Below are positions 7,743 through 16,038 of a stretch of 32,801 bases of DNA, piece by piece. The number at the start of each line of letters is the position of its first letter. Position 1 is the first letter of the stretch. Below the pieces are notes generated by a model. It was given only the letters and a program-made list of their open reading frames with translations. It was not told where the DNA came from and did no database searches. The stretch is taken from positions 2,458,350 to 2,491,150 of the forward strand of contig NZ_CM002285.1 of assembly GCF_000497445.1 (NCBI RefSeq), in the 5' to 3' direction. This DNA comes from Streptomyces roseochromogenus subsp. oscitans DS 12.976. GTDB lineage: Bacteria; Actinomycetota; Actinomycetes; Streptomycetales; Streptomycetaceae. Position numbers and translations under genes: made by a program.

Positions 7743-9137
7743 TCACCGCGGCCTCGGCCCGACCGCGCGGTCGACCAGGGCTCCGGCGGCACCGACGTAG
7801 GAGTCCGGGTCGACGAGTCCGGTCAGCTCGGCGGGGGCCAGGGCCGCACGGACCTCGGGAAGCTCGGCCAGCACCTGGTGGAGCGGGCGGTCCAGGGTCC
7901 GTGCGGTCGTGGAGGCCTCGTCGACCAGCTCGCGGGCGCGGGCCTTGCCGAGCGCGGGGACCAGGCGGGCGGCGATGCGTTCCGTGACGAGTTGCCCGCC
8001 GGTGCGGGCGAGGTTCTCCCTCATTCGGTCGGGGTGCACGCGCAGTCCCTCGGCCAGTTCGACCGCGGTGTACGCGGCGCCGCCGACCAGGCGCAGGCAT
8101 TCCCGCAGCGGCTGCCATTCGGCGTGCCAGGCCCCGCCGGAGCGCTCGTCCTCGGCGAGCAGGCACTGCGTCAGGCCCGCTGCCAGCACAGGGACCTGGA
8201 GAGCGGCGGTGCGGATGAGGGTGGCCAGGACCGGGTTGCGCTTGTGCGGCATGGCCGAGGAACTGCCCCGGCCGGGCACGAACGGCTCGCTGACCTCGCC
8301 CAGTTCGGTCCGGGTCAGGTTCTGCACATCGACGGCGATCTTGCCCAGCGCTCCCGCGGTGAACGCGAGGGCGGCGGCGACGTCCGCGATCGGGGTGCGC
8401 AGCGCGTGCCAGGGCAGGGCGGGCCGGGACAGCCCGGTCTCGGCCGCGAAGGCCTCCTCCAGGTCGGTCACGTACTCCTCGGGTGTGCGCCGTACGCCGC
8501 CGATGCCGGCGTACTCCAGGTATCCGGCGAGTGTGCCGGCCGCGCCCCCGAGGGAGACCGGCAGGTGCTGCCCGGCGACCCGGGCGAGCCGCTCCTCGGC
8601 GTCCAGCAGCGACTGGCGCCAGCCGGCCGCCTTCAGCCCGAAGGTGGTGGGTACGGCCTGCAGCGCCAGGGTGCGGCCGGCCATCGGGGTGTCGCGGTGT
8701 TCGGCGGCGAGGCGGGCCAGGGCCTCGGCGGCCCGCGCCAGGTCCGCCCTGATGACGGTGAGCGCGCGCCGAACCACCAGCATCGCGCCGGTGTCGAAGA
8801 TGTCCTGGCTGGTGGAGCCGCGGTGGACGTAGTCGGCGGCGGCCGGGACCTCGGCCGCGACGAGCCGGGTGAGGGACTGCACCAGGGCGACGACGGGGTT
8901 GGCGGTCTCGCGCGCGGCGAGGGCGATTTCCCTGAGGTCGAAGCGGGTGGCGTCGGCGGCGCGGGTGATGGCCTCGGCGGCGAGGACGGGCAGGGTGCCC
9001 AGTTTCGCCTGCGCCCGGGCCAGGGCGGCCTCGGCGTCCAGCATGGCCTGCAGCCAGGCCCGGTCGCTGACGGCCGCCTCGACCTCGGTGCCGGCGCGCA
9101 CGGGCGAGAGCAGCCCGGTATCGGCCATGTCCTTCAT
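7743..9137 (-). CDS. creD: Nitrosuccinate lyase-like (CreD-type) member of the fumarase/aspartase superfamily
   Basis: A 464-residue fumarase/aspartase-superfamily protein with the HRGSTSQDIFDT segment (105-116) and the mobile catalytic loop signature GSSSAMPHKRNP (291-302) bearing the catalytic serine. Overall it reads like 3-carboxymuconate cycloisomerase/adenylosuccinate lyase relatives. Alone that would be ambiguous, but it is translationally coupled by an ATGA overlap to a CreE-type flavoprotein. That exact pair defines the aspartate-nitrosuccinate pathway of cremeomycin, fosfazinomycin and triacsin clusters, where the lyase eliminates nitrous acid from nitrosuccinate to leave fumarate. 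AGGAG seven bases before the ATG at 9137 fixes the start. A muconate-cycloisomerase role is unlikely, since no protocatechuate genes are near. Confidence 0.87.
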   Translation of the reverse strand: MKDMADTGLLSPVRAGTEVEAAVSDRAWLQAMLDAEAALARAQAKLGTLPVLAAEAITRAADATRFDLREIALAARETANPVVALVQSLTRLVAAEVPAAADYVHRGSTSQDIFDTGAMLVVRRALTVIRADLARAAEALARLAAEHRDTPMAGRTLALQAVPTTFGLKAAGWRQSLLDAEERLARVAGQHLPVSLGGAAGTLAGYLEYAGIGGVRRTPEEYVTDLEEAFAAETGLSRPALPWHALRTPIADVAAALAFTAGALGKIAVDVQNLTRTELGEVSEPFVPGRGSSSAMPHKRNPVLATLIRTAALQVPVLAAGLTQCLLAEDERSGGAWHAEWQPLRECLRLVGGAAYTAVELAEGLRVHPDRMRENLARTGGQLVTERIAARLVPALGKARARELVDEASTTARTLDRPLHQVLAELPEVRAALAPAELTGLVDPDSYVGAAGALVDRAVGPRPR

Positions 9138-11092
9138 ATGATCACTCCTGTGATGTCCGCGTCGGGCACGGGCGCGTCGACCGTCGGCTCCAGCTCCAGC
9201 ACCGCGCGGGCGACGGCGTCGGAGTCACCGAGGGTCACCGAGTCCACGCCGGGCCGGATGCCGGCCGCGGTGGCCCAGTGCACCGACTCCGTGGGCACTC
9301 CGTACGCGAAGCGGCGGGGGTGTTCGCGGCCCTGTGCGTCGAGCAGACGGTAGGGGCGTGTGCCGACGGCGAGTCCGCCGGTGTGGTAGGTGGTGCCGCA
9401 GGCGGCGGAGATGCGGTGGGTGGTGGCCTGGCCCGTGCCGAGCAGGTGCAGCAGCAGCGGGTCGGCGGTGCGGCGCACGTCCGCGTCGGGGATCCGGGCC
9501 TCGATCAGCGCGGTGGCACGCACCGGTGGCCCGGGTACGGCCGTGGACGTGGTGACGTACGTCGAGGAGCGCAGGTCGATGCGGATGACCGTGTCCGGGC
9601 CGGTCAGTTCCAGGACCCCGGCCTCGATCAGTGCCGCCGTCTCCTCGATCCGCGAGGCGGGCGGCCCGATGGACAAGAACGCGTTCAGGGGTGTGTACCA
9701 CCGGTCGAGGTCGTCGCGATGGGAGTCGCCGTCGAGGCCGCCGTGGTCGACCGCCAGCCGGACCTCGTTGCGCAGATCACGCAGGACGTCCAGGGCCGCT
9801 TTGAGCGGGTTGCTCACGTTGCCACCACGGGCCTGGCGTACGTCCGCGGCCAGGTGGGCGCTCAGCCAGGCCTGGAAGTCGGCCCGGTCGGCGAAGGTGC
9901 GGCCGGCGTAGGGCCGCTCCAGCCGCGCCCAGTTCCAGCGCTCCTCGGCGGTGATGCCGTAGGCGTCCAGGAGGCCGGGCAGCTCCGTCTCGTCGGCGTG
10001 CAGATAGCCGGTGACGAGGCGCTCGCGATCCGCGCCCCGGCCGCGGGCGGCCAGCAGGGCGCCGTAGTAGACGCTCTCCACCTCTCGGGCGATCAGCGGC
10101 CACAGGTCCCGGCGGAAGTCGAGGCCCTCGCCCGGCGGGCGCGAGCCCCGCAGCGCGGTGACGTGGTCGGCGGTCAGCAGCCGGGGGTGGTGACGGCCGT
10201 GCGCGCCCTTCTCGTTCTCGCCGCGGGCGTGGTACGGGATGCCCCGCCGGGAGGTGGCGAAGAGCACCGGTTCGTTGCCCGAGGGCCGGTACACCAGGCG
10301 CTCCGCCCCGTCACGGGCGAAGGTGCCGCCGCGGCCCGTGGTGAGCAGGGCCATGTAGTCGAAGAAGTTCAGGCCGAGCCCGCGCAGCAGGACGTGCTCA
10401 CCGGGCGCGATCACGTCGAGGTCGACGTCCGCCGGGTTGGCGGGCGGCAGATAGGTCAGGCCGTGCACCCGGGCGAGCTGAGCATGGCGCTCCTCGCGGG
10501 CCGTCGGCCGGTTCGCGAGGTGTCCCTGGGCAAGGACGACGGCGTCCAGCGGCTCGAGCCAAGTGCCGTCCTCCAGGCGTACGGCCTGGGCGCCCCGGTG
10601 CTCGCCGGACAGGTCAGTCACCGCCACCGCGCGCTGTCGGTACGTCCGCACGGTCACATGGGCGGGGGCGTCCCGCACCACGCGCTGGAACATGTCGCGC
10701 AGGTAGCAGCCGTAGAAGGCCCGTGACGGGTAGGAGTCGGGGGTCAGGTCCCGGGCCTCGGCCAGGGTCTGGTCGTCGCATGCCCCGAAGCCGCCTCCGG
10801 CGAGCCGGCGTGCCCACTCGTAAAGGCTGGGTCCCGGTTCGACCGGGCCGTCGATGCGCACACTCTTGTCGGTGAACACGGTTATCTGGGAGGCGACGGT
10901 GTTCATCAGCAGCAGGCGGGACTGCTCGGGCCGCCACACGGCTCCGGCTCCCGGCGTGCCGGGGTCCACCACGTGAACGGTCACGGCGGAGTGAGTGGGC
11001 GTCATCCGTGCGTTGGCGCACAGCCGTTCCAGCACGGACAGTCCGCGGGGTCCGGCGCCGACGATGCACAGGGCAAGGGCACTGCTGGGCAT
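9134..11092 (-). CDS. creE: Flavin-dependent aspartate N-oxygenase, CreE-type (nitrosuccinate synthase)
   Basis: A 652-residue FAD/NAD(P)-binding protein. CIVGAGPRGLSVLERL at the N-terminus is the FAD Rossmann motif. VDPGTPGAGAVWRPEQ followed by LLLMNTVASQITVFTD is characteristic of the family of CreE and FzmM, which oxidise L-aspartate in three steps to nitrosuccinate with NADPH and oxygen. The neighbouring lyase would then release nitrous acid, supplying a reactive nitrogen donor for diazo, N-N or related bond formation. The start ATG has only a weak ribosome site. The gene is first in its operon and is separated from the StrR-like gene by a strong hairpin at 11250-11283. Substrate assignment rests on family resemblance and on the coupled lyase. 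Confidence 0.9.
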   Translation of the reverse strand: MPSSALALCIVGAGPRGLSVLERLCANARMTPTHSAVTVHVVDPGTPGAGAVWRPEQSRLLLMNTVASQITVFTDKSVRIDGPVEPGPSLYEWARRLAGGGFGACDDQTLAEARDLTPDSYPSRAFYGCYLRDMFQRVVRDAPAHVTVRTYRQRAVAVTDLSGEHRGAQAVRLEDGTWLEPLDAVVLAQGHLANRPTAREERHAQLARVHGLTYLPPANPADVDLDVIAPGEHVLLRGLGLNFFDYMALLTTGRGGTFARDGAERLVYRPSGNEPVLFATSRRGIPYHARGENEKGAHGRHHPRLLTADHVTALRGSRPPGEGLDFRRDLWPLIAREVESVYYGALLAARGRGADRERLVTGYLHADETELPGLLDAYGITAEERWNWARLERPYAGRTFADRADFQAWLSAHLAADVRQARGGNVSNPLKAALDVLRDLRNEVRLAVDHGGLDGDSHRDDLDRWYTPLNAFLSIGPPASRIEETAALIEAGVLELTGPDTVIRIDLRSSTYVTTSTAVPGPPVRATALIEARIPDADVRRTADPLLLHLLGTGQATTHRISAACGTTYHTGGLAVGTRPYRLLDAQGREHPRRFAYGVPTESVHWATAAGIRPGVDSVTLGDSDAVARAVLELEPTVDAPVPDADITGVII

Positions 11093-11160
11093 GGAAGGGT
11101 ATCCGTTTCACGAGGAGGCAGCCCGCCGCCGCGCGTCAGCGCAGGGGCCGGGGGCCGCAG

Positions 11161-11217
11161 CGGGTTCGGCCGGCTGACCGGCCGGACCGGGTTCGGGCGC
11201 GGCCGGGCCGGGTTCGG
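11161..11217. repeat. Three CGGGTTCGG repeats and a hairpin in the creE upstream region
   Basis: CGGGTTCGG recurs at 11161-11169, 11188-11196 and 11209-11217. The first copy is part of an inverted repeat with arms 11163-11173 and 11178-11188 (10 of 11 paired, four-base loop CTGA). The block lies between the start of the CreE-type gene and the terminator of the upstream regulator, where the promoter of the nitrite operon must be. Function is unknown; simple GC-rich repetition is possible. Confidence 0.35.
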
Positions 11218-11249
11218 CGCGTGGGTTTCGCACGATGTGCGGATGTCGT

Positions 11250-11283
11250 GCGGTGCGGGGGCACCCGAGTGCCCCCGCACCGC
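11250..11283 (-). terminator. Strong hairpin terminator after the StrR-like gene
   Basis: A perfect 15-bp stem (11250-11264 with 11269-11283) closes on the four-base loop CCGA. It begins 91 bases after the stop of the StrR-like gene and precedes the CreE-type gene, so it should end the regulator transcript and insulate the nitrite operon. No long T-run follows, as is usual in Streptomyces. Confidence 0.7.
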
Positions 11284-11373
11284 CGCGCCCGAATCAGCCG
11301 GACGCCGAACATACCCAACACCCGGGCCGTCCAAGGGGCGGCCGGCGAACAGCGCCTGACGCCCGCGGAAGGT

Positions 11374-12447
11374 TCAGGAGGCGACGGACGTCACCGTCAC
11401 CTCGCCGGCCTCGATACGGGCGGCGAACCGGTGCCACTGCTGGGCGCATTCCATGGCCAGCGCCGAGACGACCTGCGCGCGGTGCCGCGGGACCGAGCGG
11501 GCGATACTGTCCCAGCGCTGCGGGTGCAGGACGTGCATCTCCATCATGCGCAGCAGCTGGCGGCCGTCCTCGGTGAGCCGCAGCGATGGGTCGCGGCACA
11601 TCCGGCGGAACATGTCGATCCAGTCGAGGTTGTCCACCATCGGCTGCCGCGGCCGCTCATCCGTCTCCCAGCCCGGTGCGACGACCGACCACGGCTGTGG
11701 GCGGGGTGCGCTCTGCGGGGCCGGGGGCGTGGTGGGTTTCTCGCCGCGCCGGTGGCTGGGCACGATGTCGTCACCGCGGTCGAGGCGGGCGCGGACATCG
11801 CGCACGGTGCCCGGTGAGACGCCCGCCTGTTTCGCGATGGCACGCAGCGAGGCGTGCGGCGACTCAAGGATGAGCCGGCCGGCGATGCGGCGGCCCTCCG
11901 CGCTGTTCAGTGGGCGTCCCCGCCCGTCGCGCCCGACGCGTGTGGTGGCCTCGCCCAGGTCGCCGAGCTTGTGGCGCTGGGCGCCCACGGTCTTGGACGA
12001 CAGACCGGTGACCCGCGCGATGGCACGGTCGGACCACTCCGGATGGGAGCCGAGGATGCGTACCGCGGCCGCCCTGCGGTCGGCGAGGGAGAGCGGCAGG
12101 CCGTGCCTGACGTTCGTCCTGACGGCGAAGACGAAGGCGTCCTCCGCGGATCCGTCGAAGAAGCGGACCTCGATCTCGGTCTCGCCGCGCAGGACCGCGG
12201 CCTTCAGGCGGTGCCGTCCGTCGACGACCTCCATGGTGGCGCGGTGGACGACCAGCGGTGGCCGTGCCTCGTCGGAGTCCGCCAGCAGACGTACGTGTTC
12301 CTCGTCCTCCGCGTTGACGCGCGGTGAGCGCCCGGGCCGGAGCGAGGCGACCGGTACCCGGTGCACCTCGGAGAGCCGGTCCTCCGCACTGGCTCTCGCA
12401 CGTTCCGCCTCGTGAGCGGCCTGCTGTACGTCATCGGCCATAACCAT
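11374..12447 (-). CDS. StrR/NovG-type pathway-specific transcriptional activator (ParB-like N-domain)
   Basis: A 357-residue regulator. Residues about 30-110 (VPVASLRPGRSPRV, PPLVVHRATMEVVDGRHRLKAA, EIEVRFFDG) form the ParB/sulfiredoxin-like domain, followed by NVRHGLPLSLADRRAAAVRIL and the helix-turn-helix SDRAIARVTGLSSKTVGAQR. A second HTH-like segment, ASLRAIAKQAGVSPGTVRDVRARL, precedes a variable C-terminus. This arrangement is that of StrR, NovG and related antibiotic activators. The ATG at 12447 follows a GGAAGG ribosome site. Its promoter carries an ARE-like receptor box and, further upstream, a 29-bp dyad element shared with the P450 operon, so it is probably repressed by a butyrolactone receptor and may autoregulate. 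It is the likely master activator of the cluster. Confidence 0.9.
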   Translation of the reverse strand: MVMADDVQQAAHEAERARASAEDRLSEVHRVPVASLRPGRSPRVNAEDEEHVRLLADSDEARPPLVVHRATMEVVDGRHRLKAAVLRGETEIEVRFFDGSAEDAFVFAVRTNVRHGLPLSLADRRAAAVRILGSHPEWSDRAIARVTGLSSKTVGAQRHKLGDLGEATTRVGRDGRGRPLNSAEGRRIAGRLILESPHASLRAIAKQAGVSPGTVRDVRARLDRGDDIVPSHRRGEKPTTPPAPQSAPRPQPWSVVAPGWETDERPRQPMVDNLDWIDMFRRMCRDPSLRLTEDGRQLLRMMEMHVLHPQRWDSIARSVPRHRAQVVSALAMECAQQWHRFAARIEAGEVTVTSVAS

Positions 12448-12492
12448 GTCGCTGACACCTTCCCCGTTGGATGCCGCATGATCGTCACTCGA

Positions 12493-12521
12493 AGATTACA
12501 AACCAGACGATCGGTTTTCAA
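12493..12521 (-). promoter_or_regulatory. StrR-like gene promoter with embedded ARE-like butyrolactone-receptor box
   Basis: On the minus strand -35 TTGAAA (12521-12516) and -10 TAATCT (12498-12493) are separated by exactly 17 bases, an excellent sigma-70-type promoter about 50 bases upstream of the start codon. The spacer is an imperfect inverted repeat of ARE type, read on the plus strand from 12498 to 12521 as ACAAAC...GATCGGTTTT. It matches the afsA-upstream box at 18 of 24 positions. Receptor binding here would block RNA polymerase directly. Confidence 0.75.
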
Positions 12522-12536
12522 CATCCTCACCGCAGT

Positions 12537-12565
12537 GGGCAACCGAGGAAGTTCCCCGTTTGCAC
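12537..12565. promoter_or_regulatory. 29-bp dyad element, probable StrR/NovG-type site upstream of the StrR-like gene
   Basis: In the direction of the StrR-like gene the arms are GTGCAAACG and CGGTTGCCC (7 of 9 complementary) around 11 bases, with an inner GGGGAA/TTCC dyad. Twenty-four of 29 bases match the element before the P450 operon. It lies just upstream of the -35 at 12516-12521, in an activator position for autoregulation, and about 160 bases before the divergent TetR gene, so it may serve both. Confidence 0.5.
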
Positions 12566-12723
12566 GGCCCATCTGTCCATGTTTATAGGGAATTTGACGC
12601 CAGCTCGCCCGATCAAAGAAGGACGCCCGGTGCGGCAAAATAACCCGACGCGCGTCCTGCTACGCGATCATAGGTCTTTACCTTTCCGTGACCATCCTCA
12701 CTGCTATCACCCAGGGATCCCAC

Positions 12724-13341
12724 ATGATCCAATCCAGAGCGGTGCGCACGCGCCAGGAACTGATCCGGGCCGCGGCGGAGGCGTTCGCGCTCCGCAGCTA
12801 CCACCAGGCGACGATCGCCGACATCAGCGAGGCCGCCGGGGTCAGCCCCGGCGGCCTGCACTTCCACTTCACGAACAAGGCGGCCATAGCCGAGGCGGTG
12901 GAGGACGAAGCGGCCCAACTGCTGCGCGCCACCTGTCGCGACGCACGCTCGGGCGCACACACCAGCCTCCAGGCGCTCATCGACGCCTCGCACGCGATCG
13001 CCGCACTGCTCAGCGGGAACATCGTCGCCCGCGCAGGCCTCCTCCTCGGCCAGGAGCCCACCCGCTCTTCGAAGCTGTCCCTGCATCAGGAGTGGGCCGA
13101 GTGCATTCACCTGCTGGTCCGCCGCGCGGTCGAGGAGGGGCAGCTGTCCTCCGACGTCTCCCCGCGGGACCTGTACACGGCGGTACTCGCGGCGACCGTG
13201 GGACTGGAGGCGCTCGGCCGAGGCGACGGGCGCTGGCTCACCCCGCAGACACTCGCCTCGTTCTGGCGTCTGCTCCTGCCCCGCATCTGCCCGCCGCACC
13301 GGGCCGTCCACCTCAACCCGACCGGGACGGCGGCCCGTTGA
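12724..13341 (+). CDS. TetR-family regulator of the gamma-butyrolactone receptor type (possible pseudo-receptor)
   Basis: A 205-residue protein. The N-terminal DNA-binding domain includes RTRQELIRAAAEAF and the HTH TIADISEAAGVSPGGLHFHF. The C-terminal FWRLLLPRICPP...LNPTG matches the tail of ArpA/ScbR-type receptors and that of the second receptor at 18975. A tryptophan at position 124 (HQEWAE) corresponds roughly to the ligand-pocket Trp of this family. I choose the ATG at 12724, which has a GGGA site six bases upstream, over an ATG 36 bases earlier. It is divergent from the StrR-like gene and just upstream of the exporter. The HTH is less receptor-like than that of the second copy, so a pseudo-receptor binding other signals, such as the product, is possible. 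Confidence 0.85.
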   Translation: MIQSRAVRTRQELIRAAAEAFALRSYHQATIADISEAAGVSPGGLHFHFTNKAAIAEAVEDEAAQLLRATCRDARSGAHTSLQALIDASHAIAALLSGNIVARAGLLLGQEPTRSSKLSLHQEWAECIHLLVRRAVEEGQLSSDVSPRDLYTAVLAATVGLEALGRGDGRWLTPQTLASFWRLLLPRICPPHRAVHLNPTGTAAR

Positions 13342-13365
13342 CCATTGGCGGATATTCTGTATCCA
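13338..13365 (+). promoter_or_regulatory. Probable exporter promoter with GGATA-TATCC operator
   Basis: TTGACC at 13338-13343 could be a -35 and TATCCA at 13360-13365 a -10, with 16 bases between. The inverted repeat GGATATTCTGTATCC (13350-13364, 5-bp arms, 5-bp centre) overlaps the -10. That is a classic repressor placement, and the TetR gene immediately upstream is the obvious candidate. The -10 is a weak match, so the promoter call is tentative while the dyad is plainly present. Confidence 0.45.
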
Positions 13366-13423
13366 TGATAGCCATTTAATGCCCAGTCAGAACGAGACAT
13401 CAGAACGACATTCGGGAGAAGGC

Positions 13424-14866
13424 ATGGCCCTCACTCGCTCGGACTCGTCAGCAGCCTCCGAGGCGGTGCAGCCACCCCCAGGATCGCGTGAGTGGCGTGT
13501 GCTGTCCGTGGCGCTCATCGCCGCGTTCATGGCGGTCTTCGACCTGTACGTGGTCAACATCGCCGCCCCGACCCTGCGCACCGACCTGCACGCCGGTGAC
13601 GCCTCTCTGGAACTCGTGGTGTCCGGCTACGCGTTCACCTACGCGGCGGGCCTGGTAACCGGGGGCCGGCTCGGCGACCGCTTCGGCTACCGCACGATGT
13701 TCGTCGCCGGCATGGCGGCCTTCTCCGTCGCCTCCCTGCTGTGCGCGCTGGCCACGACCCCCGGCCAACTGGTCGCCGCCCGACTGCTGCAGGGCCTGAC
13801 CGCCGCTGCGATGGTCCCCCAGGTCCTCGCCCTGATCACCGTCACTTTCCCGGCCGCCCACCGCGCCCGGGCGACCGGCTGGTACGGCGCGGTCAGCGGC
13901 CTCGGCGCCCTGTGCGGGCAGATCCTTGGCGGCCTGATCCTCAAGGCGGACCTCTTCGGCCTCGGCTGGCGCGGCATCTTCGTGGTCAACGTGCCCGTCG
14001 GCGTGATCGCGGTGGCGCTCGGCCTGACCGTTCTGCCGCGCACCCCGGCGGCGCAGAAGGCCAAGTTCGACCCGATCGGCGCGCTCACCGTCTCACTGGC
14101 CCTGGCCCTGGTGCTGGTCCCGCTCTCCCTCGGCCGGGAGTCCGGCTGGCCGCTGTGGACCTGGCTCTGCCTGATCGCCTCGGTCCCGGTCATGTTCGCG
14201 GCGATCGCCTGGCAGCGGTCCCTGCTCCGGCGCGGCGGCGCGCCCATCATCAACACCGCCCTGTTCCGCAACCGGCCCTACTCGCTGATGCTGTCGGCCG
14301 CTTCGACGTACCAGCTGTACTTCGGCAGCTTCCTGTTCGCCCTCACCCTGGTGGTGCAGAGCTGGCTCGGCACCTCCCCCGACCGGGCCGCACTCGTGTT
14401 CCTGCTCCAGGGCGTACTGTTCACCGTCGCGTCCATGGTCGGCGGAAAGCTGATCGCCCGGTACCGCACCGGTGTACCGGTGGTGGGCGGCGTCCTGGTG
14501 ATCGCAGGCCTGCTGCTGATCACCGGCGAACTGGCGGCGGGCGGACCCGGGTTGTCTGCCTGGTGGCTCGTGCCGCCGCTGGCCGTGATCGGCCTGGGCA
14601 ACGGCCTGCTGCTGCCCCCGCTGATCGGCGGCGCGCTGTCCCGCGTGCAGCCGGAGCAGGCGGGCGCCGCCTCCGGAACCCTGAACACGGCCCAGCAGTT
14701 CGCCAATTCGCTCGGCGTCACCGTGATCGGCACCGTGTTCTTCGCGCTCGCCGGACCGGCGCTGCACTCGGCGGGCCACGCCATGGAGATCCTCAACGTG
14801 GTGTACGCCCTCCTGACCGCCGCCGTGATCGCCCTGGTGAAGCTGGCGGACCGGGCCGGCCGCTGA
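13424..14866 (+). CDS. DHA2-family MFS drug exporter (14 membrane segments)
   Basis: A 480-residue membrane protein. Segments run from WRVLSVALIAAFMAVFDLYVVNIA through the motif-A-like loop GGRLGDRFGYRTMF between helices 2 and 3, GRESGWPLWTW in the middle, and NTAQQFANSLGVTVIGTVFF near the end. This is the pattern of 14-helix proton-driven drug/H+ antiporters such as those that export actinomycete antibiotics. The ATG at 13424 is preceded by GGAG; the upstream in-frame ATG lacks a ribosome site. Controlled probably by the TetR gene 83 bases upstream, it likely exports the cluster product and gives self-resistance. Confidence 0.92.
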   Translation: MALTRSDSSAASEAVQPPPGSREWRVLSVALIAAFMAVFDLYVVNIAAPTLRTDLHAGDASLELVVSGYAFTYAAGLVTGGRLGDRFGYRTMFVAGMAAFSVASLLCALATTPGQLVAARLLQGLTAAAMVPQVLALITVTFPAAHRARATGWYGAVSGLGALCGQILGGLILKADLFGLGWRGIFVVNVPVGVIAVALGLTVLPRTPAAQKAKFDPIGALTVSLALALVLVPLSLGRESGWPLWTWLCLIASVPVMFAAIAWQRSLLRRGGAPIINTALFRNRPYSLMLSAASTYQLYFGSFLFALTLVVQSWLGTSPDRAALVFLLQGVLFTVASMVGGKLIARYRTGVPVVGGVLVIAGLLLITGELAAGGPGLSAWWLVPPLAVIGLGNGLLLPPLIGGALSRVQPEQAGAASGTLNTAQQFANSLGVTVIGTVFFALAGPALHSAGHAMEILNVVYALLTAAVIALVKLADRAGR

Positions 14867-14971
14867 CGCGCCCGCCGCTGCCCCGACCCCGCGACCTGCC
14901 ACCACCCGCCCCGCCCGTACTGCCCGTTGTCGTCCTGTAAGTCTCCCGTCACCGTGTGAGGAGAAGCTGGC

Positions 14972-16030
14972 GTGTCCGCTCAGTCGCAAGGCCGTAGCTG
15001 GCCGAAACTGCTGGATTCGCTGCTGCGCCGCAGCGACCTGCACGCGCGGGACACCGCTTGGGCCATGGACCAGGTGATGTCCGGCGCCGCCCCACCCGCC
15101 GCTCTTGCAGGCCTGTTGGTGGCCTTGCGCGCCAAGGGCGAGACCGTCGAGGAGGTCGAGGGGCTGGTGCGCTCCGCGTACCGGCACGCGCTGCCGCTGG
15201 AGATCGCCGGTCCCGCGCTCGACATCGTCGGCACCGGCGGGGACGGCTCCGACAGCGTCAACGTCTCGACGATGTCAGCGATCGTGGCGGCGGGTGCCGG
15301 GGCCCGGGTGGTCAAGCACGGCAACCGTTCCGCGTCCTCCGCCTGCGGCTCGGCCGACGTCCTGGAGGAACTGGGTGTGGTGCTCGACCTGTCCCCGCAA
15401 GACGTCCGGGACGTGGCCGAGGACGTCGGCATCACCTTCTGTTTCGCCCGGCTCTTCCATCCTGCGATGCGCCACGCCGCGCCCACCCGGCGCTCGCTCG
15501 GGGTACGTACGGTGTTCAATCTGCTCGGGCCGCTGTGCAATCCGGCCCGGCCCTCGGCCCAGGCGGTGGGTGTGGCGGATCCGGCCGCGGCACCGCTGAT
15601 CGCGAGGGTACTCGCCCGCCGCGGCGTGTCGGCCCTGGTCTTCCGGGGCGACGACGGAGTGGACGAGTTGTCGGTCACCACGACCTCCGCCATCTGGTCG
15701 GTCACCGGCTCGGGAATCCGGTCCGAGACCTTCGACCCTCGCGACATCGGCTTCACGCTGGCCAGCCCCGACGCTCTCCGCGGTGGCGACCCCGCCCACA
15801 ACGCCCGGGTGGCCCGTGACATTCTGGCCGGCGAACAGGGGCCGGTCCGCGACGCCGTGCTCCTGTCGGCCGCCGCCGGTCTCGCCGCGCTGGAGCCGTG
15901 CGACCGTCCGGTGGCCGAACGCCTGGAGGACGGCGTACGACGAGCCGCCGCGTCCATCGACTCGGGGGCCGCCGCGAGCATCCTGGAACGCTGGGTCGCG
16001 GTCACCGTGAAACGCGCGCTGGACGCCTGA
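14972..16030 (+). CDS. trpD: Anthranilate phosphoribosyltransferase, pathway copy
   Basis: A 352-residue protein with all main TrpD landmarks: [17 protein letters not shown] (PRPP/phosphate loop), [22 protein letters not shown], and [17 protein letters not shown]. It transfers phosphoribose from PRPP to anthranilate in tryptophan synthesis. GTG at 14972 has GAGGAG eight bases upstream. It follows the exporter by 105 bases on the same strand and ends at a strong bidirectional terminator. No trpE, trpC or trpA/B genes accompany it, so it is not part of a primary trp operon. It either boosts tryptophan supply, diverts anthranilate, or acts on a related aromatic amine; the sequence alone does not decide. 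Confidence 0.92.
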   Translation: MSAQSQGRSWPKLLDSLLRRSDLHARDTAWAMDQVMSGAAPPAALAGLLVALRAKGETVEEVEGLVRSAYRHALPLEIAGPALDIVGTGGDGSDSVNVSTMSAIVAAGAGARVVKHGNRSASSACGSADVLEELGVVLDLSPQDVRDVAEDVGITFCFARLFHPAMRHAAPTRRSLGVRTVFNLLGPLCNPARPSAQAVGVADPAAAPLIARVLARRGVSALVFRGDDGVDELSVTTTSAIWSVTGSGIRSETFDPRDIGFTLASPDALRGGDPAHNARVARDILAGEQGPVRDAVLLSAAAGLAALEPCDRPVAERLEDGVRRAAASIDSGAAASILERWVAVTVKRALDA

Positions 16031-16038
16031 GAAAACCG

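Noticed and set aside
7743..9137. Annotation of the lyase as 3-carboxy-cis,cis-muconate cycloisomerase or adenylosuccinate lyase
   Set aside because: Superfamily motifs alone allow it, but coupling to a CreE-type flavoprotein and absence of protocatechuate or purine genes favour nitrosuccinate lyase.
7488..9353. A 621-codon plus-strand frame opposite the lyase and transferase genes
   Set aside because: Composition is that of an antisense shadow; the minus-strand genes have clear motifs and coupled starts.
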